A stretch of DNA of 5,944 bases from Actinomycetes bacterium (GTDB taxonomy: Bacteria > Actinomycetota > Acidimicrobiia > UBA5794). The stretch covers positions 1 to 5,944 of the forward strand of contig JAUVQC010000092.1 of assembly GCA_030598305.1 (NCBI GenBank), read 5' to 3'. Made by a program: the position numbers and the translations under genes. This document shows, in pieces, positions 1 to 5,927 of the stretch. The notes beneath the pieces were generated by a model. It ran no database searches, had not been told where the DNA came from, and worked only from the letters and a program-made list of their open reading frames with translations. Each line of letters begins with the position of its first letter. Within the stretch, counting starts at the first letter, position 1.

Positions 1-483
1 GCAATGGTGGTCGCGATGCTGTTCTCCCTCATTGAACTCCGCTACCTGCGACTCGCTGCGACCGGGGTCATTGAGGATGCAATCCAGAAAGCGGGCGCCG
101 AAGCAGCGTGGGATATCGTCTTCACGCAGTTCGTTTGGCAGACCTGGGTGGTGCTTCTCATCGGCGTGCTCGTCATATTCGTTGCATGGGCCATCGGGGA
201 GTCCGCGAGTGCGGCTTCGTTGCGACTGACGGTCTCGAACACTGAGCAGGCCATCGGGGGTGGAGAAGAGCCATCTCCGATCTATACGTTCGTCGCATCA
301 CATCGGTCGCTTGTCGAAGTACTTGCTGCGGTGTTGTTGATGGGGTTCCTGTTGCTTGGCCCCCAAGTCCCGATCTGGGGTGTGATCCTCGTCATCGTGT
401 TGCTCGGAGCGATTCTCATCGGTGTCGAGGCAGTTGCTGGATCGGCAAGCGATGACGAGGGTGCTTCGGACTCGGTCAGCTAG
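1..483 (+). CDS. C-terminal part of an integral membrane protein, function unknown (5' end outside window)
   Basis: The reading frame is already open at base 1 (an Ala codon precedes the first ATG at 4) and ends with TAG at 481-483, so 160 residues are visible. The ATG at 4 has no room for a ribosome binding site in the window, and the protein begins inside a hydrophobic stretch (VVAMLFSLI) followed by Arg residues. I therefore read it as the tail of a longer protein. Counting from that Met, I see a soluble or membrane-peripheral stretch at about 15-45, then hydrophobic segments near 48-64, 103-119 and 124-143. A short acidic, Ser-rich tail (ASDDEGASDSVS) follows. The layout resembles the C-terminal ends of uncharacterised actinobacterial multi-pass proteins, but no domain or catalytic motif is recognisable and I assign no function. 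It converges on the substrate-binding protein gene with 11 bp between the stop codons, so the two are not co-transcribed. The ATG at 4 could be a real start, but this is less likely. Confidence 0.7.
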   Translation, partial: AMVVAMLFSLIELRYLRLAATGVIEDAIQKAGAEAAWDIVFTQFVWQTWVVLLIGVLVIFVAWAIGESASAASLRLTVSNTEQAIGGGEEPSPIYTFVASHRSLVEVLAAVLLMGFLLLGPQVPIWGVILVIVLLGAILIGVEAVAGSASDDEGASDSVS

Positions 484-504
484 CGGCCGAGCGCTCAGCG
501 GTCG
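484..504. terminator. Possible weak hairpin between convergent genes
   Basis: The two convergent stop codons are only 11 bp apart. Bases 484-489 can pair with 499-504 (CGGCCG with CGGTCG, one G-T wobble) around a 9-base loop that contains the palindrome AGCGCT. The stem runs into the last codons of the substrate-binding protein gene. There is no T-tract on either strand, so it is not a canonical intrinsic terminator. On the minus-strand transcript the wobble becomes an A-C mismatch. This is the only candidate structure at this junction. Confidence 0.22.
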
Positions 505-2267
505 GTCCGATACCAGTACTCGATATTCCACGTGTGGGAGGCCTGTGACGTGTTGTGCTTGAACCCACCGATCTCGTCGGCCCATACAGCTGCTGCTGTG
601 AGCCGTTGCACCATCGGGAGGATCACGGCTTGATCGGCGAGGATCTCTTCGGCTTCCTGGACGAGCGAAATGATTTCAACCTCGTCGACCGTTGCGTTCA
701 ACTCCTTGACGATCGCGGCGAACCGCTTTGTGTGCTCGTCTCGCACCGAGGAGCGGGGCGTCCCCCATCGGTAGTAGTTCGAGCCCTTCGGTGGTTGACC
801 GTTCGGGTCGAATAGATCGTGGACCGAAATGAGCCCCGAGAATCCAGGCGAGCCGACCCAAGCCCACTGGCCGATGTCCCAGGTTGCGTCGTCGAGCATC
901 TCACCAAAGAAGATCGTCGAGTCGTACAACACAACTTCGGTCGGGATACCCGCTTCGGTCAGCATCTCCTCGTACAGGAGCGCGGCCCTCGGCCGTGCGT
1001 CTGCGTTTCCGGTTGTGTTGAATACGGCGGCACAGTCGCGGCCGGTCTCGGCGACGGCGACGCTGTAAAGGGATCGTGCCCTGGCAGGGTCATACGGGTA
1101 TCGATCCCACGCGTTGGTCGACACAGAGGGCGTAAAGGCAGCCAGATAGGACTGCATGGCTGTGCCATAGCCGGGAGACCAGTCATCAGCGACAGCCTGT
1201 CGATCGATCGCGTGCGCCACGGCCCGTCGGAACGCGAGGTTGTCGTTGCACGAGTCCGGGGAGAGCTCAAGCCTGGCCTTGTCGAACTGGAAGTTGACGT
1301 GCTCCCAGACCGGACCGAGAAGAACCTCGATGACGGCGCCCTCCGGCTCAAGACCCTTCAGCGGGTTGATCGTCATCGCGATCGAGGGTGGTGGTTGGAT
1401 AACGTCCACTTCACGGGCTTTGAACGCACTGATGATGTTCTCTGTTTCGGGCTCGAATACGAACGTGACTCCATCCAAGTAGGGGAGTTGCATGCCCGAT
1501 TCAGCGTCGGTCTTCCAGTACGTGTCGTTGCGGATCAAGATGACGTTCTGGTTCTGTTCGAAACTCTCAACGACGAACGGTCCTCCGGATGGCCACGTTG
1601 TCGTGTTCCAGTCCTCAGCGAAGTCGGTGCCCTCGACAGCGTGTTTCGGGATGATCCACCCGAAGAGCGCCTCGTGCTTCATCGTCGGTCGGCGCAAAGT
1701 CACGGAGAAGGTTGTGCCTTCGCCCTCGTACGATCGGATGTCCGCGTCGGTGTACGGGCCGCCCATCTCGACCTCGGTCGTGAGGACGGTCTCGATGGTG
1801 AAGGCGAAATCGTCCGCGGTGATCGGGACACCGTCAGACCACACCGCTTCGTCACGGATGCGATAGGTGATCGTCATCGTGCGGTTCCGGTTCACCACAA
1901 TGCCACCGTTTGCGACTGTCGGCAGCTCGGTGACGACCTCAGGGATTCGCTCGAGGGTGTACCCATCGATATCCCACGCGCCGGTCATCCATGCCTGGGC
2001 GATGATCCGAACGATGAAGTTGTCGCCTCCGGATGCGTAGGGGTTGAGCGTTGGGGGTGCCTGGTCGTCCGCGATGATGACCTCGCCGCCGTACCCCGGA
2101 CCCGAAGGAACTCGTGTTGTCGTGGTCGACGACAAAGTCGTCACGGAAGGTGACGCTGTGGAAGAGGTGGTGGAAAGCGTTGCTGGAGGCGCGCTCTCGT
2201 CAACGGGACCGGTACACGCCACCACAACGAGCGTCAGAGCCACACCACCAATGAGCAACCGCCTCAT
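495..2267 (-). CDS. ABC transporter substrate-binding lipoprotein, family 5 (peptide/nickel type)
   Basis: This 590-residue protein should be an extracytoplasmic solute receptor anchored to the membrane by lipid. The N-terminus has MRR, a hydrophobic core (about 4-17) and a lipobox V15-V16-A17-C18, so Cys18 would be the lipidated first residue of the mature protein. A Ser/Thr-rich linker at about 30-52 links the anchor to the binding domain. The family 5 fold (PF00496 type) is recognisable from PPTLNP (71-76), the hallmark WSDGVPITADDF (143-154), SGGPFVVESFE (227-237), and NLAFRRAVAHAID (343-355), where these receptors typically have an R-x-A-x-x-x-A-I-D pattern. Length suits the 500-600 residue family. 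The relatives bind di- or oligopeptides, nickel chelates or sugars; the ligand here cannot be read from sequence. No permease or ATPase gene adjoins it: the left neighbour is convergent, and nrdJ lies upstream on the same strand, 97 bp away. It may work with a transporter encoded elsewhere. The ATG at 2267 is chosen because it gives an intact lipoprotein signal. It follows a very G-rich leader rather than a classic Shine-Dalgarno sequence. Confidence 0.93.
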   Translation of the reverse strand: MRRLLIGGVALTLVVVACTGPVDESAPPATLSTTSSTASPSVTTLSSTTTTRVPSGPGYGGEVIIADDQAPPTLNPYASGGDNFIVRIIAQAWMTGAWDIDGYTLERIPEVVTELPTVANGGIVVNRNRTMTITYRIRDEAVWSDGVPITADDFAFTIETVLTTEVEMGGPYTDADIRSYEGEGTTFSVTLRRPTMKHEALFGWIIPKHAVEGTDFAEDWNTTTWPSGGPFVVESFEQNQNVILIRNDTYWKTDAESGMQLPYLDGVTFVFEPETENIISAFKAREVDVIQPPPSIAMTINPLKGLEPEGAVIEVLLGPVWEHVNFQFDKARLELSPDSCNDNLAFRRAVAHAIDRQAVADDWSPGYGTAMQSYLAAFTPSVSTNAWDRYPYDPARARSLYSVAVAETGRDCAAVFNTTGNADARPRAALLYEEMLTEAGIPTEVVLYDSTIFFGEMLDDATWDIGQWAWVGSPGFSGLISVHDLFDPNGQPPKGSNYYRWGTPRSSVRDEHTKRFAAIVKELNATVDEVEIISLVQEAEEILADQAVILPMVQRLTAAAVWADEIGGFKHNTSQASHTWNIEYWYRTDR

Positions 2268-2268
2268 G

Positions 2269-2297
2269 CCCCCACCCTACCCCCGAGTCCCGAACCC
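2269..2297 (-). promoter_or_regulatory. G-rich leader with five G-tracts, potential G-quadruplex over the ribosome binding site
   Basis: Reading the mRNA strand toward the ATG at 2267, there are G-runs at 2297-2295 (3), 2291-2289 (3), 2284-2280 (5), 2277-2275 (3) and 2273-2269 (5). The loops between them are 3, 4, 2 and 1 bases. This fits the general four-tract G-quadruplex pattern (G3 or more, loops 1-7) with one tract to spare. The last tract is one base from the start codon, so the G-rich run also has to serve as the ribosome binding site. The runs are seen directly; folding and any effect on translation are inference. Confidence 0.4.
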
Positions 2298-2365
2298 AGG
2301 GTTCTAGCCCGGCGCGGGTGTGGGCAGTCGTGCCCGTCTCCGCATGTGTCGGGGTCGATGGCCCC
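2292..2365 (-). terminator. Weak hairpins after nrdJ, candidate terminator region
   Basis: Three short inverted repeats follow or touch the nrdJ stop codon (2365-2367). GGGG at 2351-2354 faces CCCC at 2362-2365, overlapping the stop. GGGCA at 2322-2326 pairs with TGCCC at 2331-2335 around a 4-base loop. GAACCC at 2292-2297 and GGGTTC at 2299-2304 are separated by one base, allowing a 5-bp stem with a 3-base loop. None is followed by a T-tract on the transcribed strand. Termination here would have to be T-tract-independent or Rho-dependent, and read-through into the substrate-binding protein gene is possible. I see no convincing separate promoter for that gene in the gap. Confidence 0.3.
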
Positions 2366-5300
2366 TAGGAACAGCCCTTGGAGTCGCCGCAGTTCAAGCA
2401 GCGATAACACGAACCGTTGCGAACGGTGATATGGCCACACGTGTCACAGAGCGGTGCGTCACCCATCTTGTCTGCGAGCACCGCCTGGACTGCAGCGGTC
2501 TGTACCTCTTGCGCCGAGTGCGGCGGCGCGTGTGTAGTCGCGACTGCCGCGGGCGCTGCGCTGCGTGCAATTGGTGCCGATCCGTTGTCGGCGAACCTCG
2601 CCGCACGCACCTGGGCATCGATGTCCTGTTCCATTGCTGCCTCGGTGAGGTCGAGCTGGAGTCCGGCATCGACCGCTGCACCCTTTGGCGGCTCGGGCAG
2701 GTCACCCGTACGATCAGGTGGCACCTGGGCGAGTTCATCCCTGTGGAGGTACTCGACACCGAGCGCCCTGAAGACATAGTCGACGATCGAGTTTGACATC
2801 TTGATGTTCGGATGGCCCTCGACTATGCCGCGTGGCTCGAATGTCTGGAATGTGAACGTGTCAACGTACTCCTCGAGCGGAACGCCGTACTGGAGTCCCT
2901 TGCTCACCGCAATGGCGAAGCAGCCGAGGATGCCACGCAACGTGGCGCCTTCCTTTGCAAGATCGAGAAACACCTCGCCGAGCGTGCCGTCCTCGTACTC
3001 GCCGGTACGAAGGAAGACCTTGTGCCCACCGATGCGGGCCTCCTGGGTGAACCCGGCTCTCCGCGAGGGCAGTAGGAACCTTGGTCTCGGCATGGCCTCG
3101 TACGCCTCGGTTGGGGACATGCCCGGTTTGTACATGCCAGCGAAGATGTCGACCTCCCGCTCGATTGCAGCGGTGATCTCTTCCTCTTCCTCATCGGACG
3201 TTCCCTCATCTGATGTCGCCGAGAGGGGTTGGGCCGCTTTCGAGCCGTCCCGATACAGCGCCATCGACTTGAGACCGAGTTCCCACGACATCCGGTACGA
3301 CTCCTCGATGTCCTCTACGGACACCTCGTTCGGCATGTTGATCGTCTTGGAAATCGCCCCGGAGATGAACGGCTGGGCGGCGGCCATCATCTTGATGTGG
3401 CCGATGTGGTGGATGTACCGTTCGCCGTACTTGCCGTTCTTGTTCGCTGTGTCGAATACCTGAAGGTCCTCGTCGCGCAGTCCTGGAGCGCCCTCGATGG
3501 CCTGACGACCGCAGATAACATCGTTCGCTTCGTTGATCTCGCTGCTGGAGAAACCCAGCGCTGACAGCATGTTGAAGCCGAGACCGTTGTACTCCTCGGC
3601 ACTGAAGCCGAGACGTTGCATGGTCTCCTCGCCGAGGGTCCATTGGTTGAAGGCGAAGCCGATCTCGAATACACCGGGCAGCGTCGCCTCAATCTTGGCG
3701 ACGTCCTCAACGGTGAATCCCTTTGCCTTGAGCGACTCGGTGTTGATATGAGGCGCGCCGTTGAGGCTCATGGTGCCTACGACATAGTCGATGATCGATG
3801 TGACGGTTGCCTCGTCGTATCCAAGGTGCACCAATGCGGGAGCCACCGACTGGTTGGCGATCTTGAAGTAGCCACCACCAGCGAGCTTCTTGAACTTCAC
3901 GAGAGCAAAGTCGGGCTCAACCCCTGTCGTATCACAGTCCATCAACAGTCCAATGGTGCCCGTTGGGGCCAGGACGGTTGCTTGCGCGTTGCGGTAGCCG
4001 TGCTCCTCACCCCGTGCCACTGCCGTATCCCAAGCATCGTGGGCGTAGACGAGCATGTCCTGTGGACAGACATCCTGATCGATGCCGACGACGGTGTGGC
4101 CGACCATGGCATACTCAGATTGGTCTGCGCCGTACGCAGCCTTCTGGTGATTCTTCATCACACGCATCATCGAGTCGGCATTCTCGTGGTACAGAGGGAA
4201 CGGCCCAACGACGGAAGCCATCTCTGCGGATGTGGCATAGGAGTACCCGGTCAGGATGGCGGTCAACGCACCTGCGATCGCACGACCCTCGTCCGAGTCG
4301 TATGCGATACCCATCCGCATCAGCAGTGAGCCGAGGTTCGCGTACCCGAGCCCGAGTGTGCGGTAGTCATAGGAGCCCGCAGCGATGGCCTCTGATGGGA
4401 AGTGCGCCATCGTGACTGAGATTTCAAGGACCATCGTCCAGATGCGAGTGGCGTACTTGTAACTATCGAGATCGAACTCGTTGGTGGCGTCGTCGTAGAA
4501 CTTCCCGAGGTTCAGCGATGCGAGGTTGCATGCCGTGTTGTCGAGGAACATGTACTCCGAGCAGGGATTCGAGGCACGGATCTGGCCGCCAGCGGGGGAG
4601 GTGTGCCACTCGTTGATGGTGGTGTGGAACTGCACGCCTGGATCAGCCGAAGCCCACGCTGCCTGTGCGATCTGGTGCCACAGGTCGCGTGCCTTGACGG
4701 TCTTCATCGGTGCACCGTCGGTGCGGCGCGTGAGGTCCCAGTCCTCGTCGGCCATCACGGCATCGACGAACTCGTTCGTCATGCGAACCGTGTTGTTGGA
4801 GTTCTGCCCGGACACGGTGGCGTACGCGTCTCCGTTGAAATCGGAGGAGTAGCCAGCTGCAATGAGCGCCCTGACCTTCTCCTCTTCGACTGCCTTCCAG
4901 TTGATGAACGTCTCGATGTCAGGGTGGTCGACATCGAGGATGACCATCTTCGCTGCCCTCCGGGTGGTGCCACCGGACTTGATGGCTCCTGCGGCTCGGT
5001 CACCAACCTTTAGGAAGGACATGAGTCCCGATGACTTGCCGCCTCCCGAGAGTGGCTCACCCTCACCGCGGAGGTTCGAGAAGTTGGTTCCGGTGCCTGA
5101 CCCGAACTTGAACAGACGAGCTTCACGGACCCAGAGGTCCATGATGCCGCCAGCATTGACGAGGTCGTCATCGACGGACTGGATGAAACAGGCGTGCGGC
5201 GATGGCCTGCTGTACGAGTCGGGTGAGGCGGTGAGTTCGTCCGTTTCGGGATCGACGAACCAGAAGCCCTGCTCTGGCCCATCGATGCCGTAGCGGTGAT

Positions 5301-5748
5301 GGAGTCCGGTGTTGAACCACTGAGGCGAGTTCGGCGCAGCCATCTGGTGCAGGAGCATGTACGCGAGCTCATCCTCGAAGATCTGTGCATCGTTGGGAGT
5401 TGCGAAGTAGTCGTTCTCCTCCCCCCAGAAACGCCAGGTGCCTGCGAGTCGGTCGATGACCTGGCGGGCGGATCGCTCAGGTCCGAGGACGGGGTTGCCT
5501 GTGTTGTCGCGGATCGCGGTGCCATCGTTGTCGAACTGGGGGACACCCGCCTTACGGAAGTACTTGGACACCATGATGTCCGCGGCGACCTGGGACCAGG
5601 TCGCAGGGATCTCCGCATCGGTCATCTCGAACACGACCGAACCGTCAGGATTCGTGATCCTGGAATCTCGTCGTGACCATTCCACCGTGTCGTAAGGGCT
5701 GGTGCCCTCGGTGGTGAACCTTCGCTCGATGCTGAGCCCTGCTGTCAT
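2365..5748 (-). CDS. nrdJ: Adenosylcobalamin-dependent (class II) ribonucleoside-diphosphate/triphosphate reductase
   Basis: This 1127-residue cytoplasmic enzyme reduces ribonucleotides to deoxyribonucleotides using a thiyl radical made from adenosylcobalamin, without needing oxygen. The N-terminal class II domain (about 5-110) includes ATWSQVAADIMVSKYFRKAGVP. The barrel carries the nucleotide-binding run KFGSGTGTNFSNLRGE (214-229), the redox pair Cys187 (HACF) and Cys407 (TACNLASLNL), the active-site triad Asn394, Cys396 and Glu398 in NPCSE, and the phosphate-binding APTGTIG (594-600). The 11-residue gap between Cys396 and Cys407 matches the known class II enzyme of Thermotoga, not the class I spacing. 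An acidic hinge (847-857) leads to a TSCPD-type domain (about 890-1000, with GGHKVFLRTGEYEDGTLGE). An Ala/Pro-rich linker follows, then a cysteine tail at 1101-1126 (CxxC, CxxCxxC and a final Cys) that would relay electrons from thioredoxin. Length fits the long NrdJ type of about 1100-1250 residues. I choose ATG 5748 because GAGAAGG lies 6 bases upstream and MTAGLSIERRFTTEG begins like family members; an in-frame ATG at 5820 lies inside an operator. Confidence 0.98.
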   Translation of the reverse strand: MTAGLSIERRFTTEGTSPYDTVEWSRRDSRITNPDGSVVFEMTDAEIPATWSQVAADIMVSKYFRKAGVPQFDNDGTAIRDNTGNPVLGPERSARQVIDRLAGTWRFWGEENDYFATPNDAQIFEDELAYMLLHQMAAPNSPQWFNTGLHHRYGIDGPEQGFWFVDPETDELTASPDSYSRPSPHACFIQSVDDDLVNAGGIMDLWVREARLFKFGSGTGTNFSNLRGEGEPLSGGGKSSGLMSFLKVGDRAAGAIKSGGTTRRAAKMVILDVDHPDIETFINWKAVEEEKVRALIAAGYSSDFNGDAYATVSGQNSNNTVRMTNEFVDAVMADEDWDLTRRTDGAPMKTVKARDLWHQIAQAAWASADPGVQFHTTINEWHTSPAGGQIRASNPCSEYMFLDNTACNLASLNLGKFYDDATNEFDLDSYKYATRIWTMVLEISVTMAHFPSEAIAAGSYDYRTLGLGYANLGSLLMRMGIAYDSDEGRAIAGALTAILTGYSYATSAEMASVVGPFPLYHENADSMMRVMKNHQKAAYGADQSEYAMVGHTVVGIDQDVCPQDMLVYAHDAWDTAVARGEEHGYRNAQATVLAPTGTIGLLMDCDTTGVEPDFALVKFKKLAGGGYFKIANQSVAPALVHLGYDEATVTSIIDYVVGTMSLNGAPHINTESLKAKGFTVEDVAKIEATLPGVFEIGFAFNQWTLGEETMQRLGFSAEEYNGLGFNMLSALGFSSSEINEANDVICGRQAIEGAPGLRDEDLQVFDTANKNGKYGERYIHHIGHIKMMAAAQPFISGAISKTINMPNEVSVEDIEESYRMSWELGLKSMALYRDGSKAAQPLSATSDEGTSDEEEEEITAAIEREVDIFAGMYKPGMSPTEAYEAMPRPRFLLPSRRAGFTQEARIGGHKVFLRTGEYEDGTLGEVFLDLAKEGATLRGILGCFAIAVSKGLQYGVPLEEYVDTFTFQTFEPRGIVEGHPNIKMSNSIVDYVFRALGVEYLHRDELAQVPPDRTGDLPEPPKGAAVDAGLQLDLTEAAMEQDIDAQVRAARFADNGSAPIARSAAPAAVATTHAPPHSAQEVQTAAVQAVLADKMGDAPLCDTCGHITVRNGSCYRCLNCGDSKGCS

Positions 5749-5754
5749 AGGTTG

Positions 5755-5761
5755 CCTTCTC
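5755..5761 (-). promoter_or_regulatory. nrdJ ribosome binding site
   Basis: On the mRNA strand GAGAAGG is followed by six bases (CAACCT) and the ATG at 5748-5746. This is a near-consensus Shine-Dalgarno sequence at ordinary spacing. It decides the start codon in favour of 5748 over the upstream in-frame ATG at 5820, which has no comparable site. Confidence 0.85.
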
Positions 5762-5770
5762 TCGACCTTG

Positions 5771-5790
5771 TGCCGCTCGTCCGGGCGGCA
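5771..5790 (-). other. Short leader hairpin in nrdJ 5' untranslated region
   Basis: TGCCGC at 5771-5776 and GCGGCA at 5785-5790 form a 6-bp stem with an 8-base interval. In the RNA an inner C-A mismatch and one more G-C pair would close a 4-base loop. It sits about 10 bases upstream of the Shine-Dalgarno sequence and touches the outer DnaA-like box. It is too small to be a cobalamin riboswitch. A role as an mRNA-stability or translation element is speculative. Confidence 0.35.
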
Positions 5791-5798
5791 TATCCACA
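5790..5798 (+). promoter_or_regulatory. DnaA-box-like site 1
   Basis: ATATCCACA matches the E. coli DnaA box consensus TTATCCACA at 8 of 9 positions and the actinobacterial form TTGTCCACA at 7 of 9. It has the same orientation as the second box and starts 12 bp from it, so the two lie on roughly the same face of the helix. A 9-bp exact direct repeat, TCCACAAAC (5793-5801 and 5805-5813), runs through both boxes. Confidence 0.45.
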
Positions 5799-5801
5799 AA
5801 C

Positions 5802-5810
5802 TTGTCCACA
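5802..5810 (+). promoter_or_regulatory. DnaA box 2 (TTGTCCACA)
   Basis: TTGTCCACA is an exact match to the DnaA box form preferred in high-G+C actinobacteria. It lies one base from the NrdR box at 5812-5827, so both proteins would compete or cooperate there. DnaA control of ribonucleotide reductase genes is established for E. coli nrdAB; its extension to this nrdJ is inference. The match is only 9 bp, so chance is not excluded, but the tandem partner and location raise its credibility. Confidence 0.6.
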
Positions 5811-5811
5811 A

Positions 5812-5827
5812 ACACAACATGTTGTGC
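5812..5827 (-). promoter_or_regulatory. NrdR box 1 (promoter-distal)
   Basis: The 16-mer ACACAACATGTTGTGC contains a perfect 14-bp palindrome (5813-5826). It agrees with the NrdR-box consensus acaCwAtATmTwGtgt at about 13 of 16 positions. NrdR is the zinc-ribbon/ATP-cone repressor of ribonucleotide reductase genes and typically binds paired boxes about three helical turns apart. The partner box is 33 bp away, centre to centre. Confidence 0.82.
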
Positions 5828-5844
5828 CAATAGCGTCTTCATAC

Positions 5845-5860
5845 CCACTACATGTTGCGT
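5845..5860 (-). promoter_or_regulatory. NrdR box 2 (promoter-proximal)
   Basis: CCACTACATGTTGCGT matches the NrdR-box consensus at about 12 of 16 positions and shares the core ACATGTTG with box 1. Its centre is 5852.5, which is 33 bp from that of box 1. It covers roughly +4 to +19 relative to the predicted nrdJ transcription start near 5863, a position suited to repression. It also covers the -35 hexamer of the rightward promoter candidate. Confidence 0.78.
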
Positions 5861-5883
5861 GGTTGCACGAGTGTAATTACATT
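5855..5883 (+). promoter_or_regulatory. Rightward divergent promoter candidate
   Basis: On the plus strand, TTGCGT (5855-5860), a 17-bp spacer and TACATT (5878-5883) make a plausible housekeeping promoter reading out of the window. It mirrors the nrdJ promoter exactly about position 5876.5. No complete gene follows before the window ends at 5944. The purine-rich GGGGGAAG at 5933-5940 could be a ribosome binding site for a start codon just beyond the edge. The downstream gene cannot be identified from this sequence. Confidence 0.42.
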
Positions 5884-5887
5884 CGTG
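5866..5887. repeat. 22-bp inverted repeat at the divergent promoter centre
   Basis: The perfect 10-bp palindrome TGTAATTACA (5872-5881) is flanked by CACGA (5866-5870) and TCGTG (5883-5887), with one non-complementary pair between (5871 and 5882). Ten of eleven positions per arm are complementary. It contains the -10 hexamers of both opposing promoters. It could be an operator for an unidentified dimeric regulator, or a by-product of promoter symmetry. It does not fit the NrdR consensus or the actinobacterial LexA box. Confidence 0.6.
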
Positions 5888-5898
5888 TCACTCGTCAA
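5870..5898 (-). promoter_or_regulatory. nrdJ promoter (sigma-70/SigA type)
   Basis: On the minus strand, TTGACG (5898-5893) is followed by a 17-bp spacer and TACACT (5875-5870). Both hexamers are close to the housekeeping consensus and the spacing is ideal. Transcription should begin near 5863-5864, giving a leader of about 115 bases that contains both NrdR boxes and both DnaA-like boxes. Having its own promoter immediately upstream indicates that nrdJ is the first gene of its transcript. Confidence 0.75.
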
Positions 5899-5927
5899 CT
5901 CTTTCCGAAATCAGCCTGCGAGAGACC

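Noticed and set aside
819..2153. Long plus-strand open frame (444 codons) antisense to the substrate-binding protein gene
   Set aside because: Its translation is rich in Arg, Asp, Gly and Val with no domain, signal or ribosome binding site. It mirrors the codon structure of a clearly real gene on the other strand, as expected in high-G+C DNA.
2320..4415. Several plus-strand open frames of 100-240 codons antisense to nrdJ
   Set aside because: They lie wholly or almost wholly opposite a well-conserved enzyme gene, have low-complexity or unrecognisable translations, and lack ribosome binding sites.
2365..5748. Intein or frameshift within nrdJ
   Set aside because: The frame is continuous, all catalytic motifs are in order at normal spacing, and no intein splicing motifs are seen. 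The length is explained by the TSCPD-type domain and cysteine tail.
5790..5813. Replication origin, based on DnaA-like boxes
   Set aside because: There are only two boxes, no AT-rich unwinding region, and no dnaA or dnaN nearby. Their position in the leader of a ribonucleotide reductase gene points to transcription control instead.
5749..5820. Upstream in-frame ATG at 5820 as the nrdJ start (24 extra residues)
   Set aside because: The ATG lies inside a perfect NrdR-box palindrome, has no Shine-Dalgarno sequence, and the added residues do not look like the family's N-terminus. The ATG at 5748 has a good ribosome binding site.
5812..5827. LexA (SOS) box
   Set aside because: The core AACATGTT resembles part of a LexA site, but the flanks needed for the actinobacterial consensus (CGAAC and GTTCG) are absent, while the NrdR consensus fits across 16 bp.
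5645..5848. Minus-strand 67-codon open frame beginning with GTG in the nrdJ leader
   Set aside because: It crosses the operator and DnaA-like sites, then runs out of frame into nrdJ. No ribosome binding site or coding character is visible, so a leader peptide is not supported.
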